A DNA stretch of 18,103 nt from CAZQGE01 sp964592815 (GTDB lineage Bacteria; Bacillota; Clostridia; Christensenellales; CAG-917): the NCBI GenBank assembly GCA_964592815.1, contig CAZQGE010000027.1, positions 1 to 18,103 on the forward strand, written 5' to 3'. Each line of letters opens with the position of its first letter. Within the stretch, counting starts at the first letter, position 1. A program made the position numbers and the translations under genes. The notes below the pieces were generated by a model. That model saw nothing but the letters and a program-made list of their open reading frames with translations, made no database searches and was not told where the DNA came from. Below, piece after piece: positions 5,956 through 12,730 of this stretch.

Positions 5956-8385
5956 TCAACACTCGCCGTCAACTCTTGTAACAAGTTGAAGCGGTGTTTT
6001 GAACATTTGTTTGCCTTTTGTTGTTCTCGTGTCTATGCGGATATCTTCCGTATTTATAATTGTAGTTTGATTGTCTGCCACAAATGCCAAATCATAAGGC
6101 ATTTTAACTGACGAAACGTACATAACGTTGCTCTTGTCTAAATCAATAATTTTTACGCCTTTTGTATAACGGCTTGTAGGTTCAATGGTTGAGGTTATAA
6201 CACGCTTAACATAGCCCGTTGAAGATACTACCACCATTTCCCCTTCGTCGTCAACCTGCGCGCCGAATACTGTAAAATCTTTTTCATTGAGTTTGACGCC
6301 TCTGACACCGCCTGCTTTTTTACCTTGCAAGGCAATTTCTTCGGGAGTGTACATAACCACCGAGCCTTGACTTGTAACTTGCATAACGTTCATTTCTTCG
6401 TCAAAAATTTCGACGTTTATAAGGCTGTCGCTGTCAGCTATTATGATTGCGTTTGAGTATGGCTTTCCTTGTGTGAATTCGGATATATCCGTGCGTTTAA
6501 CCATACCTTCTTTTGTGAAGAAAACAAATTCTCCAGCTGGGGTTGAATCAAAGAATATCGCCTTGATAGCTTTTTCGCCAACCACAATATCCGCACAAAG
6601 CTGACCTATTGTCGCACCCTTTTCTTTCCATTTTTTCTCAGGCAACAAAGAAACATCAAGCCTGACGACGTTGCCTTTATCTGAGAATACAAACAAAATG
6701 CCTTTGTTGTTTACTGTCAAAATCTGTTTCGGCAGTTCTTCTTCTGTATATTTTGACATATCCTTTTGTGCAATCGAATACGCCTTTTGCGACATAAATC
6801 TAAGCGTACCTTGATTGTTTATCACAAGTGCACCTTCTCTATATTCCACCATTTCTTCTGCTGTTGGAACATCTATGTCATCATCAGCATTGCTGTCAAT
6901 AATTATTGACATTCTTGGAGAATCCAATGCCTTTTTGATTTCCAAAATTTCGGTTTTTACAACTCCATATTGCTTTTTTGTTGAATTTAATATTGATAAC
7001 AAATAATCAATTCTTTTCAACAATTCGTTATATTCAGATTGCAAGCGGTCAACTTCTAGGTGCGTCAATGCTTTCAAACGCATATCCACAATAGCTTGCG
7101 CTTGGTCGTCAGACAATTCAAATCTCTTTCTCAACGCATCTTTTGCTTTTTGCGTCGTTTCAGATTGCTTGATTATCTTTATGACTTCATCAATATTTTT
7201 AAGAGCTATAAGCAAACCTTCCACAATTTCAGCTCTGCGCTTAGCTGCTTTCAAATCAAACGTCGTACGTTTAACAATGACTTCACGTTGATATTCAATG
7301 TAATATTTCAAAATATCAACAAGTCCTAGCTGTTCAGGCTTACCGTTTGCGATTGCAACCATATTTATTGAAAAGCCCATTTCCAAATTGGTTTTTTTGA
7401 AAAGGTATTTTACAACCTTGTTTATATCCGTATCTTTTCGACATTTGATGACAGCGCGCATACCATTTTTGTCACTTTCGTCAACAACTTCGTTTATCCC
7501 TGACAAAATATCTTTTTCCTTATCTCTAAGTTCCGCAATTTTCATAAGCAAATCAGCTTTTGAAAGTTGGTATGGAATTTCGGAAATAACAATATTTTTT
7601 TTGCCGTAATCATCGTCCTCAATATGCAAACGTGAGCGAATTATAACTTTCCCTTTTCCCGTTTCATAAATGCTTTCCAAGCTGTCAACAGGGATAATAA
7701 ATCCGCCAGTTGGAAAGTCTGGACCTTTCAAAATTTTTAGCAACTCTTGCAATGTAATTTTTGGATTGTCAATCATTGCAACAACTGCGTCAATAGATTC
7801 CCCCATATTATGTGGCGGAATATTTGTAGCAAGACCTACCGCAATACCGTTTGAACCATTGACAAGCAAATTAGGAAATCTGCCAGGCAACATAACAGGT
7901 TCTTCCAAACTATCGTCAAAGTTTGGGTTCCAACTCACGGTTTCCTTATCCAAATCACGCAACAATTCCATTGCCAAGCGGCTAAGTCTTGCTTCTGTGT
8001 AACGCATTGCCGCCGCTGAATCTCCGTCAACCGAACCAAAGTTGCCGTGTCCGTCAACAAGTTTCATTCTCATAGCAAACGGTTGCGCCATTCTTACCAT
8101 AGCACCGTAAACCGAACTATCGCCGTGTGGGTGATATTTACCTAAACAATCGCCTACAATTCTTGCAGATTTTTTATAGGGCTTGTCTGGTGTTACGCCC
8201 ATTTCAAACATAGAGAACAAAACTCTGCGCTGAACGGGTTTTAAGCCGTCTTCCACACGTGGTATAGCTCTATCCAAAATTACATTTTCAGAATACGGTA
8301 TCATTGAATTGTGCATAACGTCCTCAACGGTGGTGTCATACACAATAGAATTATAATTTATCTCTTTTTTCTTGCTTTTAGCCAT
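5956..8385 (-). CDS. gyrA: Type IIA DNA topoisomerase subunit A (GyrA/ParC family)
   Basis: This is the DNA-cleaving subunit of gyrase or topoisomerase IV. At 809 aa it is close to gyrase A. The N-terminal breakage-reunion domain contains DGLKPVQRR, YHPHGDSSVY and AAMRYTEAR with catalytic Tyr129 (E. coli Tyr122). The core around it (VDGHGNFGSVDGD) is gyrase-like, not ParC-like. The C-terminal domain (about 505-809) shows six beta-pinwheel repeats. Two features are odd. The GyrA-box QRRGGKG expected in the first blade is replaced by AQKDMSK (539-545). Gly94 also replaces the acidic residue at E. coli Asp87. The frame is open to a TTG at 8406, but AAGGA precedes the ATG at 8385 (4-nt gap) and nothing precedes the TTG, so MAKSKKK is taken as the start. 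Gyrase versus topoisomerase IV activity cannot be settled from sequence alone. Confidence 0.93.
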   Translation of the reverse strand: MAKSKKKEINYNSIVYDTTVEDVMHNSMIPYSENVILDRAIPRVEDGLKPVQRRVLFSMFEMGVTPDKPYKKSARIVGDCLGKYHPHGDSSVYGAMVRMAQPFAMRMKLVDGHGNFGSVDGDSAAAMRYTEARLSRLAMELLRDLDKETVSWNPNFDDSLEEPVMLPGRFPNLLVNGSNGIAVGLATNIPPHNMGESIDAVVAMIDNPKITLQELLKILKGPDFPTGGFIIPVDSLESIYETGKGKVIIRSRLHIEDDDYGKKNIVISEIPYQLSKADLLMKIAELRDKEKDILSGINEVVDESDKNGMRAVIKCRKDTDINKVVKYLFKKTNLEMGFSINMVAIANGKPEQLGLVDILKYYIEYQREVIVKRTTFDLKAAKRRAEIVEGLLIALKNIDEVIKIIKQSETTQKAKDALRKRFELSDDQAQAIVDMRLKALTHLEVDRLQSEYNELLKRIDYLLSILNSTKKQYGVVKTEILEIKKALDSPRMSIIIDSNADDDIDVPTAEEMVEYREGALVINNQGTLRFMSQKAYSIAQKDMSKYTEEELPKQILTVNNKGILFVFSDKGNVVRLDVSLLPEKKWKEKGATIGQLCADIVVGEKAIKAIFFDSTPAGEFVFFTKEGMVKRTDISEFTQGKPYSNAIIIADSDSLINVEIFDEEMNVMQVTSQGSVVMYTPEEIALQGKKAGGVRGVKLNEKDFTVFGAQVDDEGEMVVVSSTGYVKRVITSTIEPTSRYTKGVKIIDLDKSNVMYVSSVKMPYDLAFVADNQTTIINTEDIRIDTRTTKGKQMFKTPLQLVTRVDGEC

Positions 8386-8389
8386 AATT

Positions 8390-8394
8390 TCCTT
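8390..8394 (-). promoter_or_regulatory. Ribosome binding site that sets the ATG start of the A subunit
   Basis: The minus strand reads AAAAGGAAATT then ATG. AAGGA (8394-8390) is 4 nt from the ATG at 8385, a slightly short gap. The upstream in-frame TTG at 8406 has no purine-rich site before it. Confidence 0.6.
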
Positions 8395-8418
8395 TTGCCT
8401 TTTCAACGGATAATAATC

Positions 8419-8498
8419 TTACGTGTTCGTTTGAACTTTATTTACTTTTTTTGTTTTAGATACATTAAACTGAACTTTACGTACTTGTTTGAGCTTTA
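8419..8498. repeat. Imperfect direct repeats in the 122-bp gap between the two topoisomerase genes
   Basis: A 22-bp unit at 8419-8440 and another at 8477-8498 match at 18 of 22 positions; both begin TTACGT and contain GTTTGA and CTTTA. A shorter related piece, TGAACTTTA, lies between them at 8471-8479, so the sequence GA(A/G)CTTTA occurs three times in about 70 bp. On the minus strand, which is the direction of transcription, these lie in the leader of the A-subunit gene. The remaining gap sequence is A/T-rich, with no clear terminator or strong promoter. Confidence 0.45.
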
Positions 8499-8507
8499 AC
8501 ATTTCAA

Positions 8508-10475
8508 TTAGTTGCTTTCTTTAAGCGACTTAAAATTGTCTAACTTGTTGAAATCTGCGTATCTATATATATAATTTTTTCTTATTGAACTGTCGTCGCC
8601 CATCAAAATTGTTATACGCTTATCCGCCGCCGCCGCGTCCTCAATGGTAACTCTTGTCAGCGAGCGTTTGGCAGGGTCCATAGTCGTGTCCCAAAGTTGT
8701 TCGGGGTTCATTTCACCAAGCCCCTTAAACCTTTGCAACAACGCATTCTTGCCCATTTTCTTTTGCGTTTCTACGAGTGCGTAGTCATCGTAACAATATA
8801 CTGTTTCGTCCTTTTTCTGCAATTTATAAAGTGGGGGCATACCAATATAAACATGTCCTTCCGTAATTAGCTGTCGCATATAGCGGAAAAAGAAAGTCAG
8901 CAACAACGCTCTAATATGTGCACCGTCTTGGTCTGCGTCGGCAAGAATGATAACTTTGTCATATTTCAGACTGCTTATGTCAAAATTAGGTTCTATCCCA
9001 GCCCCTAATGCGCTTATAATCGTGCTTATTTCCTCATTAGCCAAAATCTTCTCCATAGAACTTTTTTCTACGTTCAACGGCTTACCTCTAAGCGGTAAAA
9101 TTGCTTGGAAATATCTTTCTCTTGCTTGCTTTGCACTTCCGCCCGCGCTGTCACCCTCAACAATAAACAACTCGTTAATAGACGTGTCTTTACCTGTGCA
9201 ACTTGACAACTTCCCAACAAGGTTAAGTCCGTTAAGTTGATTTTTCTTTCGTTCAATATCTTTTGCTCTTTTTGCCGCTTCTCTCGTCCTAGCCGCGCCC
9301 AAAGCCTTTGCAATAATTTTTTCCGCAGCCGACTTGTTTCCCCTCGTCTGAATTAGTTCTTCAAGTTTTTCCGAAACAAGATTTTCAACCTTTTGACGTA
9401 CCTCAGGATTACCTAATTTTCCCTTTGTTTGCCCCTCAAACTGTACCTCTTGCATTTTGACGGTTAAAACTGCAACCATTCCTTCTCTGTAATCTTCACC
9501 TAAAAGGTTTGCTTGTTTGTCTTTTATAAGGTTATTTTTTCTTGCAAATTCATTAAAAACTTTGGTAATTGCGCTCTTGAAGCCAACTTCGTGAGTTCCT
9601 CCGTCTGCTGTCGGAATGTTGTTTACGTATGAGTAAATGTTCTCTGTAAACGCTTCCGTATGTTGCACAGCAACCGAAACTTCAAAGTGTTCTTCCTTTG
9701 CTTCAATATATAGCGGTTTATCATAAAGTACGGTTCTGCCTTCATTGAGATATGTTACATAGTCGGCAATTCCGCCCTTATAATAAAGTTCTTCGTGCTT
9801 TTCCGTGCCACCGTCCAAAGGCATTCTGTTGTCATCAATCAGAATTTTGACGCCTTTGTTTAGATATGCAACTTCACGCATTCTTTCTTCAATGACTTCA
9901 AAAGAATATTTTTCTTTTCCAAAAACACGTTCGTCAGCTTTGAACGTAACAATCGTACCTTTCTGCTTTGTTTTTCCAACAACAGTAAGCGGGGTTTTGA
10001 CAACTCCACTCTTTATTTTGTTTCCAACTTGCGGTGAATAAAACTCGGCAAGGTATTTTATACCGTCACGGCAAACTTCAACATTCATCCAATCAGACAA
10101 CGCGTTTGTTACAGATGCGCCAACTCCGTGCAAACCGCCTGAAAAGTTATAGTTTGCGTTGTCAAATTTTGCGCCAGCGTGCAACTGCGTAAAAACAACT
10201 TCAACACCGCTTATTTTAAGTTTAGGGTGTTTGTCAACGGGGACACCTCTGCCATTGTCAGAAACACGCACGACATTGTCGTCAAGCAATTCGATTGTGA
10301 CAGTATCGCCAAAACCGTTTGCCACTTCGTCAACGGCATTATCAATAATTTCCCACAAAATATGGTGCAATCCTTTGTTGCCTGTTGTTCCGATATACAT
10401 ACCTGGACGCTTTCTAACGGCGTCTAGTCCTTCGAGAATTTTTATGTCATTTGCACTATAATTGTTTATTGCCAT
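8508..10475 (-). CDS. gyrB: Type IIA DNA topoisomerase subunit B (GyrB/ParE family)
   Basis: This is the ATPase subunit that powers strand passage by gyrase or topoisomerase IV. The 655-aa protein has the GHKL ATPase domain: Glu42 and Asn46 in EIIDNAVDE, DNGRG (73-77) and GGLHGVG (113-119). The transducer carries the QTK loop (349-351). The TOPRIM domain has EGDSAGG (Glu440) and DADQDGAH with Asp513, Asp515 and Asp517. Residue numbers at the ATP site equal those of E. coli GyrB. The TOPRIM region (LPLRGKPLNVEK, LADADQDGAHIRA) looks to me closer to clostridial ParE-type proteins than to origin-linked GyrB. No dnaA, dnaN or recF is nearby, which also fits a second topoisomerase. The ATG at 10475 has AAGGA 6 nt before it. 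It is the first gene of the operon, behind a promoter at 10505-10533. It pairs with the A subunit downstream. Confidence 0.94.
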   Translation of the reverse strand: MAINNYSANDIKILEGLDAVRKRPGMYIGTTGNKGLHHILWEIIDNAVDEVANGFGDTVTIELLDDNVVRVSDNGRGVPVDKHPKLKISGVEVVFTQLHAGAKFDNANYNFSGGLHGVGASVTNALSDWMNVEVCRDGIKYLAEFYSPQVGNKIKSGVVKTPLTVVGKTKQKGTIVTFKADERVFGKEKYSFEVIEERMREVAYLNKGVKILIDDNRMPLDGGTEKHEELYYKGGIADYVTYLNEGRTVLYDKPLYIEAKEEHFEVSVAVQHTEAFTENIYSYVNNIPTADGGTHEVGFKSAITKVFNEFARKNNLIKDKQANLLGEDYREGMVAVLTVKMQEVQFEGQTKGKLGNPEVRQKVENLVSEKLEELIQTRGNKSAAEKIIAKALGAARTREAAKRAKDIERKKNQLNGLNLVGKLSSCTGKDTSINELFIVEGDSAGGSAKQARERYFQAILPLRGKPLNVEKSSMEKILANEEISTIISALGAGIEPNFDISSLKYDKVIILADADQDGAHIRALLLTFFFRYMRQLITEGHVYIGMPPLYKLQKKDETVYCYDDYALVETQKKMGKNALLQRFKGLGEMNPEQLWDTTMDPAKRSLTRVTIEDAAAADKRITILMGDDSSIRKNYIYRYADFNKLDNFKSLKESN

Positions 10476-10504
10476 ATTCTGTCCTTATTAAAAATACTTA
10501 TATG

Positions 10505-10533
10505 ATTGTATCATATTTTATCTTTGAGTTAAA
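10505..10533 (-). promoter_or_regulatory. Probable promoter of the gyrB-gyrA-UPF0371-pepF-dnaB operon
   Basis: On the minus strand TTTAAC (10528-10533) and TACAAT (10505-10510) are separated by 17 bp. The -10 matches consensus at 5 of 6 positions; the -35 is weak (3 of 6). Transcription would start about 23 nt before the gyrB ATG, just after the terminator of the hydrolase gene. Confidence 0.55.
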
Positions 10534-10561
10534 GTCCCTTTTGCATAATTTTCAAAAAGAA

Positions 10562-10587
10562 TTAGGCGTCCAAATTAGGACGCCTAA
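10562..10587 (-). terminator. Rho-independent terminator of the hydrolase gene
   Basis: This is a perfect 10-bp stem, TTAGGCGTCC (10562-10571) with GGACGCCTAA (10578-10587), around a 6-nt loop. On the minus strand a T-rich run (TTCTTTTTG) follows. It begins 17 bp past the hydrolase stop and insulates the gyrB promoter from upstream transcription. Confidence 0.85.
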
Positions 10588-10604
10588 AATTTTAATTTAA
10601 TTGA

Positions 10605-11525
10605 TTATTTCACCATTTCGTCGATGCGAGCCAACATATCGCGATAAACTTCATCGTTGTTGATTTCATTCAAAATTTCGTGTCTTGCATCATCGTACAG
10701 TTTGATTGACAAGTTTTTGACACCTCTTTCTTTATACAAATCGTACAGCTTTGTAACAAGTTTTCCTTTATGTCCTACTGGGTCGTTTGCGCCTGAAAAC
10801 AATGCGATTGGCGTTTCAGATTTTAACTTTGCAAGGTTTTCATCTTTATAAATATTTTTTAAGCCGTTCATCATATATTTGAAAAAAGCAATTGACATAA
10901 CGTATCCACATTGTTCATCCAACATATACTTTTTGACTTGCTCACGGTCACGTGACAACCACGCAAATGGAATTCCCTCTTTTTTGAAAGCAGAATTAAA
11001 TCCGCCAAAGCTGAGCTTATCCATAAACTTGCCTTCCTTTTCGCCACCGCAAACCTTGTAAAAAACGTTTGCAAGCATAGAACCAGCTTTTGTTACAATT
11101 CCGTCCATATTTGCGCTTCCGCAAAGCACGACGCCTGAACATTGTTGCTCTTGTTCCAAATATCCTTGACCAATAAAACTGCCATAACTATGTCCAAAAT
11201 ACACGACTGGAAGATTATATTTTTCTTTCAAATATTTTGTAATTTCAACTTGGTCCTTTACGGTATCTGCGTAAATATCACCCTTATGGTAGCCTTTTAC
11301 GCCTTTTGTTGACTGCTTAGTGCTTGTCATACCGTGCGCCCTGTGGTCATCTGCAAAAACGATGTATCCGTTTTTATTCAGAAAAGTTGCAAAATTGTCA
11401 TATCTACGTGCGTGTTCCGCCATTCCGTGTGAAATCTGAACTACGGCTTTTGGCTTTCTTACTTCGTCCCAAACATAACATTGCAAAACAGTTCCATCAT
11501 AACTCTTAAATTTTTCGTTCTTCAT
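10605..11525 (-). CDS. Alpha/beta hydrolase, monoacylglycerol lipase / lysophospholipase type
   Basis: This is a 306-aa serine hydrolase of the Hydrolase_4 (PldB / monoacylglycerol lipase) family, which removes acyl chains from monoglycerides, lysophospholipids or similar esters. It has the oxyanion segment SHGMAEH (32-38), the nucleophile elbow GHSYG with Ser113, the acid Asp248 (SGANDPVGH) and His282 (DDARHEIL). The helical lid region between strands 6 and 7 is present. There is no signal peptide, so it is cytoplasmic or loosely membrane associated. GGGAG lies 5 nt before the ATG. It appears to be a single-gene unit with its own promoter (11559-11587) and terminator (10562-10587). The fold and triad are firm; the exact substrate is not known. 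Confidence 0.9.
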   Translation of the reverse strand: MKNEKFKSYDGTVLQCYVWDEVRKPKAVVQISHGMAEHARRYDNFATFLNKNGYIVFADDHRAHGMTSTKQSTKGVKGYHKGDIYADTVKDQVEITKYLKEKYNLPVVYFGHSYGSFIGQGYLEQEQQCSGVVLCGSANMDGIVTKAGSMLANVFYKVCGGEKEGKFMDKLSFGGFNSAFKKEGIPFAWLSRDREQVKKYMLDEQCGYVMSIAFFKYMMNGLKNIYKDENLAKLKSETPIALFSGANDPVGHKGKLVTKLYDLYKERGVKNLSIKLYDDARHEILNEINNDEVYRDMLARIDEMVK

Positions 11526-11558
11526 AATGTCTCCCTTGAATAATAAAATACATTTAAG

Positions 11559-11587
11559 ATTTTAACATAGCAAATATATTATTGCAA
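11559..11587 (-). promoter_or_regulatory. Strong promoter of the hydrolase gene (extended -10)
   Basis: On the minus strand TTGCAA (11582-11587), a 17-bp spacer and TAAAAT (11559-11564) are preceded by TGT, giving an extended -10. The start site would be near 11552, leaving a leader of about 27 nt. TTGCAA is its own reverse complement and could also serve as -35 for murG transcription to the right. Confidence 0.7.
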
Positions 11588-11638
11588 ACTATTTTTTTTA
11601 ATAAGCATACTATGTATGAACAGTTATTCGCATATAAT

Positions 11639-11643
11639 AGGAG
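11639..11643 (+). promoter_or_regulatory. Ribosome binding site that sets the murG start
   Basis: AGGAG lies 11 nt before the ATG at 11655, a rather long gap. The in-frame ATG at 11616 has no purine-rich site before it and would add 13 residues not typical of MurG. The 11655 start is preferred. Confidence 0.55.
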
Positions 11644-11654
11644 AAAAAGTCGAT

Positions 11655-12722
11655 ATGTATAATTCGGTTTTGAAAGATAAAACCATAGTCTTAACGGGTG
11701 GTGGGACAGGCGGTCATATATATCCCAACCTAGCTCTTGCCGAAAAGCTGTTGCCTTTGGGCGCAAAAATCGTTTATTTAGGCGGACAAGGCGACACTTT
11801 AGAAAGAACACTTGCAAAAAAAAACAACTTGAAATATCTTGCGGTGGATACAATAAAATTTGTCCGTGGATATAGTTTTTCGGCATTAAAAAACAATTTT
11901 TCAATTCCTTCAAAACTTAATAAATCTGTCAAGGATTGCGTTATTATTCTTAAAAATATTAACGCATCATTAGTTTTTTCAAAAGGTGGTTTTGTTTCTG
12001 TACCTGTTGTTTTGGCAGCCAAAAAACTGAATATCCCTATAATTGCACACGAGTCAGACATATCATTAGGGCTTGGCAACAAAATTGCACAAAAAAAAGG
12101 CGCAATAATGTTAAAAGGTCACCCGGACGCAAATTTCAAAGGCGAGTTTGTTGGAATACCACTCAGAAATGAACTTTTCAGCCAAACAAATAAGTCAGCA
12201 AGACAGCAACTCAACATTCCTCAAAACGAGAAAGTCCTTTTGGTTATTGGAGGAAGTAGCGGCGCACAAGCATTAAACGATGCGCTAATAAACAATTTGA
12301 ATACGCTTTTGAAAACTTTTTATATTATTCACGTTACTGGCATAGGAAAAGAAATTGCCATTCCAAAAGCAATAAACGTTGAAAGATATAAACAAGTTTC
12401 ATACGCGCACAATGTATCAACCTATCTAAATTGCGCTGACGTCATACTATCACGAGCAGGAGCAACAGCTGTTTTTGAAATTTCAGCATTAAAAAAACGC
12501 GCCGTGTTTGTGCCGTTGCCAAAAGGAGTATCACGAGGCGACCAACCTTTTAATGCAGAACTCGCACAAAAATACGGCGCAAGCGTCCTTAAACAAGATG
12601 AAAATTTTCTGGCAAATTTTGCAAAGGTTATATCTTCAAGTTATAAAAGCGCGCCTATGCGTCCAATCATAAACGACACAAACGGAAAAATAATCGAAAT
12701 AATTTGTGCTAACCTAAGTTAG
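11655..12722 (+). CDS. murG: UDP-GlcNAc:lipid I N-acetylglucosamine transferase MurG
   Basis: MurG adds GlcNAc from UDP-GlcNAc to lipid I on the inner face of the membrane and makes lipid II, the peptidoglycan precursor. The 355-aa protein has family length. Motifs in order are GGGTGGH (15-21) near the N-terminus, FSKGGFVSVP, the Bacillota-type acceptor motif HESDISLGLGNK, GGSSGAQ (189-195), SRAGATAVFE (266-275) and SRGDQ (293-297). It is divergent from the hydrolase gene and followed 8 bp later by a gene of unknown function, probably in one transcript. In most bacteria murG lies inside the dcw cluster with murD, ftsW and murC; none of those is here. Start choice rests on the ribosome binding site at 11639. 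All motifs are intact, so this should be a working enzyme. Confidence 0.94.
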   Translation: MYNSVLKDKTIVLTGGGTGGHIYPNLALAEKLLPLGAKIVYLGGQGDTLERTLAKKNNLKYLAVDTIKFVRGYSFSALKNNFSIPSKLNKSVKDCVIILKNINASLVFSKGGFVSVPVVLAAKKLNIPIIAHESDISLGLGNKIAQKKGAIMLKGHPDANFKGEFVGIPLRNELFSQTNKSARQQLNIPQNEKVLLVIGGSSGAQALNDALINNLNTLLKTFYIIHVTGIGKEIAIPKAINVERYKQVSYAHNVSTYLNCADVILSRAGATAVFEISALKKRAVFVPLPKGVSRGDQPFNAELAQKYGASVLKQDENFLANFAKVISSSYKSAPMRPIINDTNGKIIEIICANLS

Positions 12723-12730
12723 GGTGAACT

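Noticed and set aside
7670..8002. Plus-strand 110-codon open frame inside the A-subunit gene
   Set aside because: It is antisense to the conserved catalytic core, has no ribosome binding site, and its composition is the mirror of the real gene. The same holds for plus-strand frames at 1245-1547, 10159-10461 and 7060-7329.
8419..8498. Repeats considered as a CRISPR array
   Set aside because: Only two imperfect copies plus a fragment, with no regular spacers and no cas genes.
11633..11638. Perfect TATAAT before murG taken as its -10
   Set aside because: No -35 lies 16-18 bp before it, and a start there would leave the AGGAG ribosome binding site outside the mRNA.
11554..11913. Minus-strand 119-codon open frame over the start of murG
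   Set aside because: It is antisense to the conserved GGTGGH region and would run across both divergent promoters. No ribosome binding site or family resemblance is seen.
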